Shown piece after piece: positions 1 to 5,583 of a DNA stretch of 5,594 nt. The notes below the pieces were generated by a model that was not told the origin of the DNA, made no database searches, and was given only the letters and a program-made list of their open reading frames with translations. Location of the stretch: contig JAGLDA010000199.1 in NCBI GenBank assembly GCA_023145955.1, forward strand, positions 1-5,594, read 5' to 3'. The position numbers were made by a program, and so were the translations under genes. Numbering within the stretch: the first letter of the stretch is position 1; each line of letters begins with the position of its first letter. The DNA is from Bacteroidales bacterium. Its GTDB lineage: Bacteria; Bacteroidota; Bacteroidia; Bacteroidales; UBA1556.

Positions 1-16
1 GTATATATTATCAATA

Positions 17-694
17 TTAAATATTATCGTGCTTAAGCCTTTTTAGAACAGAGAATGCAGCATCAACATCATGGTCGTTTACAATAATAGTAAACTCATG
101 AGTAGTAGAAACAATCTCTAGGATATTAATTCCTTCGTAGGCTAGTTTTTTGAGAATATGATAGTAAACTCCAAAAACAGAGGTGTTTTCTTCAGGCAAT
201 TTTATTGTAATTGAGGATAGGTTATCAATTCTAAAAGTAAGATATTCGTCTTTAAAAATCTCATTCACCTCATCTTCAATAATATTGCTGAGAATTATTG
301 TAGTTTCGTATATTCCTTGCGAAAGGGTATAAAATATCTCTTTTCTTTTACTTATAATTGCCAACAGTCTCATTTGATTTGAAGTAAGAGTATCAGAATT
401 TCTGTAAGTAAAATCCGCTAGATTGGATCTCACTGTGATATCTCCCATTAAATCTACAACTTTTTTTATGCGCTCATTAATTTGATAATTAACATCAGGC
501 TTAAGTCGTTTTAGCGACATTACTATCGCACCATGCTTTACTTCCTTATCCATTCGTTCAACAACCTCTGCATGTATATCTCTAGCCAATGAACTTAAAT
601 TAATTAAGCCCGAAGCTAGAGCTTCTTCTAAAAATGGCTTTCTACTTACTATCTCACCTACCGAGTCGCTAACTGTAATTGTGTTCATTTTCAT
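17..694 (-). CDS. ACT-domain protein resembling aspartokinase regulatory domains, no kinase domain
   Basis: A complete 225-residue frame. Residues 1-65 are mostly helical (LSSLARDIHAEVVERM, then GAIVMSLKRL) and could be a small helix-turn-helix or winged-helix part, though no recognition helix is certain. Residues about 80-155 form a divergent ACT-like unit (ITVRSNLADFTYR, then FYTLSQGIYETTIIL). Residues about 160-225 form a clearer ACT domain: a strand SITIKLPEE, the helix VYYHILKKLAYEGINI, then EIVSTTHEFTIIVND. That order matches the C-terminal ACT pair of aspartate kinases, which bind lysine or threonine. The kinase domain is absent, so a label of aspartate kinase would be wrong. It is more likely an amino-acid sensor or regulator, which is inference. 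The ATG at 692-694 is used as start because it lies about 25 bases after a plausible transcription start; the Met at codon 3 is an equally possible start. It is transcribed away from purF. Its substrate and function are unknown. Confidence 0.75.
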   Translation of the reverse strand: MKMNTITVSDSVGEIVSRKPFLEEALASGLINLSSLARDIHAEVVERMDKEVKHGAIVMSLKRLKPDVNYQINERIKKVVDLMGDITVRSNLADFTYRNSDTLTSNQMRLLAIISKRKEIFYTLSQGIYETTIILSNIIEDEVNEIFKDEYLTFRIDNLSSITIKLPEENTSVFGVYYHILKKLAYEGINILEIVSTTHEFTIIVNDHDVDAAFSVLKRLKHDNI

Positions 695-722
695 TATAAT
701 AAGGATATGTTAAATTATTACG

Positions 723-730
723 CAAATATA
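723..730 (-). promoter_or_regulatory. Probable -7 promoter element (TATATTTG) of the ACT-domain gene
   Basis: Read on the minus strand, TATATTTG matches the Bacteroidota -7 consensus TAnnTTTG exactly. It lies 28 bases before the ATG, leaving a leader of roughly 20-25 bases. No TTG -33 motif is seen at the usual 19-21 base spacing; that place is taken by an inverted repeat (748-763). In DNA this AT-rich, a match to five fixed bases can arise by chance, but position and strand fit. Confidence 0.5.
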
Positions 731-747
731 GTTAAAAATTTCATTTA

Positions 748-763
748 TTAACACTTTTGTTAA
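748..763. repeat. Perfect inverted repeat TTAACA-N4-TGTTAA, possible operator
   Basis: Two 6-base arms, TTAACA (748-753) and TGTTAA (758-763), flank CTTT. The repeat starts 17 bases upstream of the minus-strand -7 box, so it covers the -33 region of the ACT-domain gene. It lies about 78 bases upstream of the purF -7 box. Symmetric 16-base sites of this kind are typical of dimeric regulators. There is no T tract, and the short AT-rich stem would be a weak terminator. Operator function is inference from symmetry and position. Confidence 0.4.
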
Positions 764-840
764 AATAAAATAGCAATCAAGTTTATTTGTGAAATAATAA
801 CAATAGAGCGTTCTACAGGCCATTACATTAAAAAAAATAC

Positions 841-848
841 TACTTTTG
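841..848 (+). promoter_or_regulatory. Probable purF promoter -7 element (TACTTTTG)
   Basis: TACTTTTG followed by CAGCCC is a strong match to the Bacteroidota core promoter TAnnTTTG. Transcription would begin near 853-856, giving a leader of under 20 bases before the ATG at 872. The -33 region (about 815-822) has no TTG motif. The leader has no Shine-Dalgarno sequence but is A-rich just before the start (GAAAAAC), as is usual in this phylum. Confidence 0.65.
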
Positions 849-871
849 CAGCCCATAACAAACCGAAAAAC

Positions 872-2770
872 ATGAGCGATCAAATTAAGCACGAATGCGG
901 AATTGCATTTATAAGATTACTAAAGCCTTTAGAGTATTATCAAGCAAAATATGGCACCTCTTTTTATGGACTAAATAAGATGTATTTGCTTATGGAAAAG
1001 CAGCATAATAGAGGTCAAGATGGTGCGGGAATTGCTAATATAAAACTAGATACCCCTCCAGGTATGCGATATATTAATAGAGTTCGTTCTGTTGCCGAAA
1101 GCCCAATAAAGGATATCTTTGCTAGAATAAATAAGCAATATGCTGATATTCAGAAGATAGATCCTAGCAAATTGGCTGATGTAAACTGGCTTAAGGAGAA
1201 TGCTGATTTTACAGGAGAGGTTTTTCTTGCTCACCTTCGTTATGGTACTTTTGGTGGCAATGAGGAGCGTTATTTACACCCCTTTATTCGACATAACAAC
1301 TGGAAGACTCGCACATTAACAGTAGCAGGTAATTTTAACCTTACCAATGTTGACGAACTTTTTGAAAACCTTATAGAACTAGGTCAGCATCCAGTAGAGA
1401 CTTCTGATACCATTACCGTTATGGAGAAGATTGGACATTTTCAAGATGAGGCTGTAACAGATATTTACAATAAATATAAGGGAGAGTTTACAAAAAAATC
1501 CATGACTGATAAGATTATGGATGAGATTAATATCCCTGATATTCTGCAAAAATCTGCAAAATCGTGGGATGGTGGCTATGCCATGGCTGGAATGATGGGG
1601 CATGGTGATTCTTTCATTTTACGTGACCCTGCAGGAATTCGTCCCGCATATTGGTATCACGATGATGAGATTATTGTTGCTGCATCTGAGCGACCAGTTA
1701 TACAAACTGCATTCAACCTTTCTGCTGACAAAATTCAAGAAATAAAACCTGGACATGCTTTAATCGTAAAACGAAATGGAGAGTTTGTAGAGCAGCAAAT
1801 TCTTGAACCTACAGAACGTAAATCTTGTTCTTTTGAGAGAATTTATTTCTCCAGAGGTACTGATATAGATATTTACAAAGAGCGTAAGAAGCTAGGTAAA
1901 TTATTAGTTCCTGCAGTGATGAAAAGCTTGAATTATAATATTCAAGATACCGTATTTTCATATATTCCTAATACTGCTTCGGTAGCCTTTAGAGGACTTG
2001 CTCAAGCTTTGGAAGCTCATTGCAATGAAATTAAGAAAGATAAAATCCTTCAGCTAGGAAATAATATTACTGATAGTAAGCTGAAAGAAATATTGGACAT
2101 GAAACCTCGCGTGGAGAAAGTTGCTGTAAAAGATGCAAAAATGCGAACATTCATTACTCAAGATACTGACAGAAATGACCTTGTAGCTCACGTTTATGAT
2201 GTTACTTATGGCTCAGTGGAGCCAGGCAAAGATAATTTGGTAATACTAGATGACAGTATTGTACGCGGAACAACCCTTAAACAGAGCATATTACGTATTT
2301 TAGATAGACTAGGGCCAAAACGAATAGTAGTTGTTTCATCAGCTCCGCAAATTCGCTACCCTGATTGTTACGGAATAGATATGGCTAAGTTGAATGACTT
2401 TATAGCTTTTCAGGCTGCAATAGCACTGCTTAAGGATAAAGGAATGAGCGATGTTATAAATAAGGTTTATAAGAAAGCCCTTGAGGAATTAAAGAAACCT
2501 AAAGAAGAGCAGATTAATGCCGTAAAAGACATTTATTCTCCATTTACTGCCGATCAAATTTCTGAGAAAATTAGTGAGCTCCTTACTCCTAAATCTATCA
2601 ATGCCGAAGTGGAAATAATTTATCAAAGTATAGAGAATTTACATAAAGCTATTCCTAATGACAAAGGTGATTGGTATTTTACGGGAAATTATCCTACCCC
2701 AGGAGGCTTTAGAGTTGTGAATAAAGCTTTTGTAAACTATGTTGAAGGGCGTAATGAAAGAGCCTACTAA
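872..2770 (+). CDS. purF: Amidophosphoribosyltransferase (PurF), long Bacteroidota form
   Basis: This cytosolic enzyme transfers ammonia from glutamine to PRPP, giving 5-phosphoribosylamine, the first committed step of purine synthesis. The N-terminal part is a class II glutamine amidotransferase. Cys9 (in HECGIAF) is the probable nucleophile, exposed by removal of an eight-residue propeptide, and is followed by RGQDGAGIA (47-55), LAHLRYGTFG (119-128), GNFNLTN (153-159) and RDPAGIRP (251-258). The C-terminal phosphoribosyltransferase part has CSFERIYFSRG (319-329), IPNTASVAFRGL (365-376), the PRPP loop VILDDSIVRGTT (457-468) and YGIDM (500-504). At 632 residues it is longer than the usual 470-505. 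Extra sequence lies at about 65-115, 190-230 and 520-600. The C-terminal cysteine pair that helps bind the 4Fe-4S cluster in the Bacillus enzyme is missing (DWYFTGNYPT, 600-609), so it is probably cluster-free like the E. coli enzyme. A membrane-protein gene overlaps its 3' end. Confidence 0.93.
   Translation: MSDQIKHECGIAFIRLLKPLEYYQAKYGTSFYGLNKMYLLMEKQHNRGQDGAGIANIKLDTPPGMRYINRVRSVAESPIKDIFARINKQYADIQKIDPSKLADVNWLKENADFTGEVFLAHLRYGTFGGNEERYLHPFIRHNNWKTRTLTVAGNFNLTNVDELFENLIELGQHPVETSDTITVMEKIGHFQDEAVTDIYNKYKGEFTKKSMTDKIMDEINIPDILQKSAKSWDGGYAMAGMMGHGDSFILRDPAGIRPAYWYHDDEIIVAASERPVIQTAFNLSADKIQEIKPGHALIVKRNGEFVEQQILEPTERKSCSFERIYFSRGTDIDIYKERKKLGKLLVPAVMKSLNYNIQDTVFSYIPNTASVAFRGLAQALEAHCNEIKKDKILQLGNNITDSKLKEILDMKPRVEKVAVKDAKMRTFITQDTDRNDLVAHVYDVTYGSVEPGKDNLVILDDSIVRGTTLKQSILRILDRLGPKRIVVVSSAPQIRYPDCYGIDMAKLNDFIAFQAAIALLKDKGMSDVINKVYKKALEELKKPKEEQINAVKDIYSPFTADQISEKISELLTPKSINAEVEIIYQSIENLHKAIPNDKGDWYFTGNYPTPGGFRVVNKAFVNYVEGRNERAY
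2744..2749 (+). promoter_or_regulatory. Shine-Dalgarno-like GAAGGG inside the purF 3' end
   Basis: GAAGGG ends four bases before the ATG at 2754 and is the only purine-rich, SD-like sequence next to a possible start of the downstream membrane-protein gene. It favours 2754 over the ATGs at 2739 and 2820, neither of which has such a site. Bacteroidota generally do not depend on SD pairing, so this is weak evidence. Confidence 0.3.
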
Positions 2771-3218
2771 AGAAAGATATACCAAGATAATAAGTGATGG
2801 CCAGAAAGAACCTTCAGTAATGAAGCGTAGTAAGGCCAAAATGTGGATTAAAATAATAGTGCTTATTATTTTTACAAGTCTTTTTACGCACTCACTATAT
2901 ATCGATTTGCAAAAAGGATACATCAATTATCAGGTAATATCTTTTGCTTTTATCCCTAGTATTATAATTGGATTATGGCTCCGAAAACTTGTCCCTTTAC
3001 AGGTACATAAGAAGTTTTCGCATATTACATTCTCATTTGATAAAATCTATTTTGTCATTATTCTATTACTTTATATCACAAAAAAAGTGTGTCAGATAAT
3101 GGATATCCAGCATATTATTGGTGATATTTCTATGGTTATTATTATTGGTCTTATGCTAGGCAGAGTAATTGGTCTTTTTATTAGGCTTAAAAGAATTAGA
3201 ATTCAGCATTTGAATTGA
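2754..3218 (+). CDS. Uncharacterised four-helix membrane protein
   Basis: I do not recognise this family with confidence. From the ATG at 2754 it encodes 154 residues. The first 30 or so are hydrophilic and highly charged. Four hydrophobic segments follow, at about residues 31-49 (IIVLIIFTSLF), 57-75 (ISFAFIPSIIIGLWL), 97-113 (IYFVIILLLYI) and 121-143 (ISMVIIIGLMLGRVIGLFI), and the protein ends in the basic tail RLKRIRIQHLN. The size, four segments and GLMLGRVIGLFI helix loosely recall CcdC/DUF1453-type small membrane proteins, but this is only a resemblance. There is no signal peptide with a cleavage site and no catalytic motif. The start is uncertain: ATGs at 2739, 2754 and 2820 are all in frame, and only 2820 avoids overlap with purF. 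The 17-base overlap and lack of a promoter suggest co-transcription with purF. Confidence 0.65.
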   Translation: MKEPTKERYTKIISDGQKEPSVMKRSKAKMWIKIIVLIIFTSLFTHSLYIDLQKGYINYQVISFAFIPSIIIGLWLRKLVPLQVHKKFSHITFSFDKIYFVIILLLYITKKVCQIMDIQHIIGDISMVIIIGLMLGRVIGLFIRLKRIRIQHLN

Positions 3219-3905
3219 TTAATGCGCAGCAGAGGCAATTGCAACCACACTAATTTTAACACCTTCAATTTGCAATAAAGTATTTACACATGATTCTATT
3301 GTTGAGCCTGTTGTAATAACGTCATCAACCAAAAGTACATGTTTTCCAAGCAAGGCATCACTATCAGAAATACTAAAAATACTTGAAACATTTTTATGCC
3401 TATCCCAACGCGATTTCTTAGTTTGGGTGCTTGTATGCGTATTTCTAATTAGGCTGTTATTTACACCTACTCCCATTCCTTTAGATAAACCTTTAGCAAA
3501 AACCTCACTCTGATTAAAGCCTCTAATTTTCATTTTTTTAGGATGTAATGGCACTGGAATAATTGCAGTAATAGTATTAAATCTAGAGCTTTGCATTAGT
3601 TGCTTACCATATATTTCTCCAATATGGAGTCCAATTTCTTGATAGCCTTTATATTTAAAATTATGAATTAGGTTCTGAACATTTCCTTGTTTTATATATC
3701 TGTAATATGCCGCTGCTGAATGTACATTACAACGACCCCAAAAAAGAATTTCCACAGGATTTGATTCTCTTTTATGAAAACTAGTTTTAGGCAAATCGGC
3801 TTCACAATAAGAACAAATTACCTGCTCGTATTCTAATAGCCTTCTGCTACATGCCAAGCATATTCTTGGATAAAACAATTCCGTGAAAATATTCAGTAGA
3901 TTCAT
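3219..3905 (-). CDS. comFC: ComF-family (ComFC/GntX-like) phosphoribosyltransferase-fold protein
   Basis: A complete 228-residue ComF-family protein. It opens with a double CxxC zinc-ribbon (C16, C19, C31, C34). The family hallmarks follow in order: LIHNFKYKG (79-87), IPVPLHPKKMKIRGFNQ (116-132), QTKKSRWDRHKNV (161-173) and the PRPP-binding loop LLVDDVITTGST (191-202). The fold is a type I phosphoribosyltransferase. In competent bacteria ComFC helps imported single-stranded DNA become integrated; elsewhere the biochemical role is unclear, and a DNA-uptake role here is inference because no other com gene is visible. Length is normal for the family. The ATG at 3903-3905 is the only upstream start, and no clear promoter precedes it. 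The gene is divergent from metK, and its TAA directly abuts the TGA of the convergent membrane-protein gene. The symbol is by family resemblance; orthology is not proven. Confidence 0.88.
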   Translation of the reverse strand: MNLLNIFTELFYPRICLACSRRLLEYEQVICSYCEADLPKTSFHKRESNPVEILFWGRCNVHSAAAYYRYIKQGNVQNLIHNFKYKGYQEIGLHIGEIYGKQLMQSSRFNTITAIIPVPLHPKKMKIRGFNQSEVFAKGLSKGMGVGVNNSLIRNTHTSTQTKKSRWDRHKNVSSIFSISDSDALLGKHVLLVDDVITTGSTIESCVNTLLQIEGVKISVVAIASAAH

Positions 3906-4010
3906 TTTTAAGCAATTATTTATATTGTAAAAATAGTAAATTTATTTATTGCTATGGTTTATATAAAATTAAACTCTCAATAATTCCAATACCGCATTAA
4001 AATAATTATC

Positions 4011-4030
4011 ATTTATAGCTCTCTATAAAT
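4011..4030. repeat. Perfect inverted repeat ATTTATAG-CTCT-CTATAAAT upstream of the metK promoter
   Basis: Eight-base arms at 4011-4018 and 4023-4030 flank CTCT. The repeat ends 10 bases before the metK -7 box (4041-4048), so it occupies the -33 region, where no TTG motif is present. It lies upstream of the expected transcript start, so it would act as DNA for metK and could be an operator or activator site. No T tract follows on either strand that would make it a clear terminator. Function is inferred from symmetry and position. Confidence 0.45.
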
Positions 4031-4040
4031 AATAAAATAC

Positions 4041-4048
4041 TATCTTTG
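4041..4048 (+). promoter_or_regulatory. Probable metK promoter -7 element (TATCTTTG)
   Basis: TATCTTTG followed by CAG is an exact match to the Bacteroidota TAnnTTTG core. Transcription would start around 4052-4056, giving a 5' leader of about 130 bases. That is far longer than the purF leader and holds the SAM-II-like aptamer. No TTG -33 motif is found at normal spacing. Confidence 0.65.
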
Positions 4049-4061
4049 CAGTCTTATAATT

Positions 4062-4143
4062 TATACGTGGAAGAATTTGATTGCTTGCAACCACAGGAAA
4101 AAATGCTAAAACAACCTCTGCACAAGCAACCTTTCCATTTATA
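4062..4143 (+). other. Alternative long hairpin in the metK leader, incompatible with the aptamer
   Basis: Three segments can pair in nested order. TATA (4062-4065) pairs with TATA (4140-4143). After a C-T mismatch, GTGGAAG (4067-4073) pairs with TTTCCAT (4132-4138), including two G-T wobbles. After an internal loop, TTGCTTG (4081-4087) pairs with CAAGCAA (4123-4129) without mismatch. Three bases later comes a T7 tract (4147-4153). The hairpin uses the 5' strand of P1 and the pseudoknot loop, so it cannot coexist with the folded aptamer. It may be the expression platform, but the apical loop is large (35 bases) and the direction of control is not obvious. Confidence 0.35.
4066..4116 (+). promoter_or_regulatory. 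SAM-II-type riboswitch aptamer in the metK leader
   Basis: The order of elements matches the SAM-II (metA) aptamer, an H-type pseudoknot known from Proteobacteria and Bacteroidota that senses S-adenosylmethionine. P1 is GTGG (4067-4070) with CCAC (4091-4094). The loop carries ATTTG (4075-4079) and the conserved TTGCA (4085-4089). An A-rich joiner then leads to the conserved GCTAAA (4105-4110), which supplies SAM-contacting bases in known structures. The pseudoknot can be completed by GATTG (4079-4083) with CAACC (4112-4116), four of five pairs with one A-C mismatch. P1 is short, at four pairs. The site lies inside the predicted leader of the gene that makes SAM, which strongly supports feedback control. 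The class call rests on remembered consensus. Confidence 0.8.
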
Positions 4144-4183
4144 TACTTTTTTTATTTAATATAAATCTAATAACTTTATTATA

Positions 4184-5437
4184 ATGGGATATTTATTTAC
4201 ATCCGAGTCCGTTTCTGAAGGACACCCAGATAAGGTATCAGATCAAATTTCTGATGCAATAATAGACAACTTTTTGGCTTACGACAAGAACTCCAAAGTA
4301 GCTGTTGAAACACTAGTAACAACAGGTCAGGTAATTCTTGCTGGCGAAGTAAATTCAAATACATATATTGATGTGCAGCAAGTAGCGCGCGACGTTATCA
4401 ATAGAATTGGCTATACAAAAAGCGAGTATATGTTTGATGGAAACTCTTGCGGAGTATTGTCAGCTATACACGAGCAATCTAGCGATATTCGCCAGGGAGT
4501 TGATAGAGAAGAAAAACTAGAGCAAGGCGCTGGTGACCAAGGAATGATGTTTGGCTATGCTTGTAGCGAAACAGATAATTATATGCCTGTTTCTCTAGAG
4601 TTATCTCATCTGTTAGTATATGTGCTTGCCGAAATCCGCCGAGAAGGAAAGGATATGACATACCTACGTCCTGACTCTAAATCGCAGGTAACTATTGAAT
4701 ATGGTGATAATAATAAACCTGTTAGGATCAACACTATTGTGGTGTCTACTCAACACGATGAGTTTGATGATGACGAACCTATGTTGGAAAAGATAAAAAG
4801 CGATGTTATTAATATCCTTATTCCTAAAGTTAAAGCATTAACTTCCAGAAATGTACAAGCATTATTTAATGATGATATTATATACCACGTAAACCCAACA
4901 GGAAAATTTGTAATTGGTGGCCCTCATGGAGATACTGGCCTTACAGGCAGAAAGATAATTGTTGATACCTATGGTGGCAAAGGAGCTCACGGAGGAGGCG
5001 CTTTTTCTGGAAAAGACCCTTCAAAAGTTGACCGCTCTGCTGCTTACGCATCACGTCATATTGCTAAAAACCTTGTAGCTGCAGGAGTAGCAGAAGAAAT
5101 ATTGGTTCAAGTGTCGTATGCAATTGGTGTAGCTCGCCCAATGGGAATTTTTGTAGATACTTATGGTACTTCAAAAGTTAATCTATCAGATATAGAAATT
5201 GCTGATAAAATAGAGTCAATATTTGACCTTCGCCCAGCAGCTATTGAAGAAAGATTAGGATTGCGTAATCCAATTTATTCAGAATCTGCTGCCTATGGAC
5301 ATATGGGGCGTACTCCTCGAATTGTAGTTAAAAAATTCCATTCTTCATATTTAGGTGATTTGGAATTAGAAGTAGAATTATTTACTTGGGAGAAGCTTGA
5401 TTATATTGAAGAAGTGAAAAAAGAATTTGCTTTATAA
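4184..5437 (+). CDS. metK: S-adenosylmethionine synthetase (methionine adenosyltransferase)
   Basis: This cytosolic enzyme makes S-adenosylmethionine from methionine and ATP, releasing phosphate and diphosphate, and supplies the cell's methyl donor. All family hallmarks are present: GHPDK near the N-terminus (13-17), the first signature GAGDQGMMFGYA (115-126), GPHGDTGLTGRK (246-257), and the glycine-rich phosphate-binding signature GGGAFSGKDPSKVDRSAAY (270-288). At 417 residues it is slightly longer than the 380-400 usual in bacteria. The extra sequence seems to lie partly in the acidic segment HDEFDDDEPM (191-200) and at the C-terminus. The ATG at 4184 begins the expected MGYLFTSESVSEGHPDK and has A at -3 and -6 with no Shine-Dalgarno sequence. 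The gene is monocistronic as far as visible: its own promoter and a SAM-II-type leader upstream, and a strong terminator 25 bases after the stop. Confidence 0.97.
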   Translation: MGYLFTSESVSEGHPDKVSDQISDAIIDNFLAYDKNSKVAVETLVTTGQVILAGEVNSNTYIDVQQVARDVINRIGYTKSEYMFDGNSCGVLSAIHEQSSDIRQGVDREEKLEQGAGDQGMMFGYACSETDNYMPVSLELSHLLVYVLAEIRREGKDMTYLRPDSKSQVTIEYGDNNKPVRINTIVVSTQHDEFDDDEPMLEKIKSDVINILIPKVKALTSRNVQALFNDDIIYHVNPTGKFVIGGPHGDTGLTGRKIIVDTYGGKGAHGGGAFSGKDPSKVDRSAAYASRHIAKNLVAAGVAEEILVQVSYAIGVARPMGIFVDTYGTSKVNLSDIEIADKIESIFDLRPAAIEERLGLRNPIYSESAAYGHMGRTPRIVVKKFHSSYLGDLELEVELFTWEKLDYIEEVKKEFAL

Positions 5438-5462
5438 TAAGCAATTAGTAATAGAATAAATA

Positions 5463-5493
5463 AAGCCAGAACTATGTATTAGTTCTGGCTTTT
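5463..5493 (+). terminator. Intrinsic terminator of metK
   Basis: AAGCCAGAACTA (5463-5474) and TAGTTCTGGCTT (5480-5491) form a perfect 12-base-pair stem around the five-base loop TGTAT. The 3' arm runs into TTTT (5490-5493), followed by CTATTT. It begins 25 bases after the metK stop codon. The stem is flanked by A-rich sequence on its left side, so it could also stop transcription arriving from the right. Confidence 0.9.
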
Positions 5494-5549
5494 CTATTTG
5501 TATGCATTTGTATATTAATAACTGTAGTTTCGCACATATATCTAAGTAT

Positions 5550-5583
5550 TTAACTAATAGGTAATTCTTAATTATTTAGTTAA
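5550..5583. repeat. AT-rich inverted repeat near the right edge
   Basis: TTAACTAA (5550-5557) and TTAGTTAA (5576-5583) are perfect complements separated by 18 bases. The sequence between and around them (5494-5594) is AT-rich with no open frame of note and no recognisable promoter. It may belong to the regulatory region of the next gene beyond the window, or be chance in AT-rich DNA. Confidence 0.25.

Noticed and set aside
710..892. A 60-codon minus-strand open frame across the ACT-purF intergenic region
   Set aside because: It overlaps both divergent promoters and the purF start, its composition is what AT-rich spacer would give, and it shows no domain or plausible start context.
1046..1603. 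Minus-strand open frames inside purF
   Set aside because: They lie fully antisense to strongly conserved PurF motifs and encode no recognisable domain.
872..2770. PurF as another class II amidotransferase such as GlmS or glutamate synthase
   Set aside because: The PRPP loop VILDDSIVRGTT, SSAPQIRYP and YGIDM are specific to PurF and absent from those families.
2639..2926. Minus-strand 95-codon frame with hydrophobic stretches across the purF/membrane-protein junction
   Set aside because: Its hydrophobic stretch is antisense to conserved PurF C-terminus and to the first helix of the plus-strand gene; no promoter or start context supports it.
3928..3935. Minus-strand TATTTTTA as a -7 box for comFC
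   Set aside because: It differs from TAnnTTTG at the conserved final G, has no -33 motif, and lies in AT-rich DNA where such matches are frequent.
4479..4661. Minus-strand 60-codon frame inside metK
   Set aside because: It is antisense to the MetK signature region; a shadow of a well-supported gene.
5507..5532. TTTG at 5507-5510 with TAGTTTCG at 5525-5532 as a promoter for a gene to the right
   Set aside because: The spacing is 14 bases instead of about 19-21, and the -7 box has a mismatch in its TTTG core.
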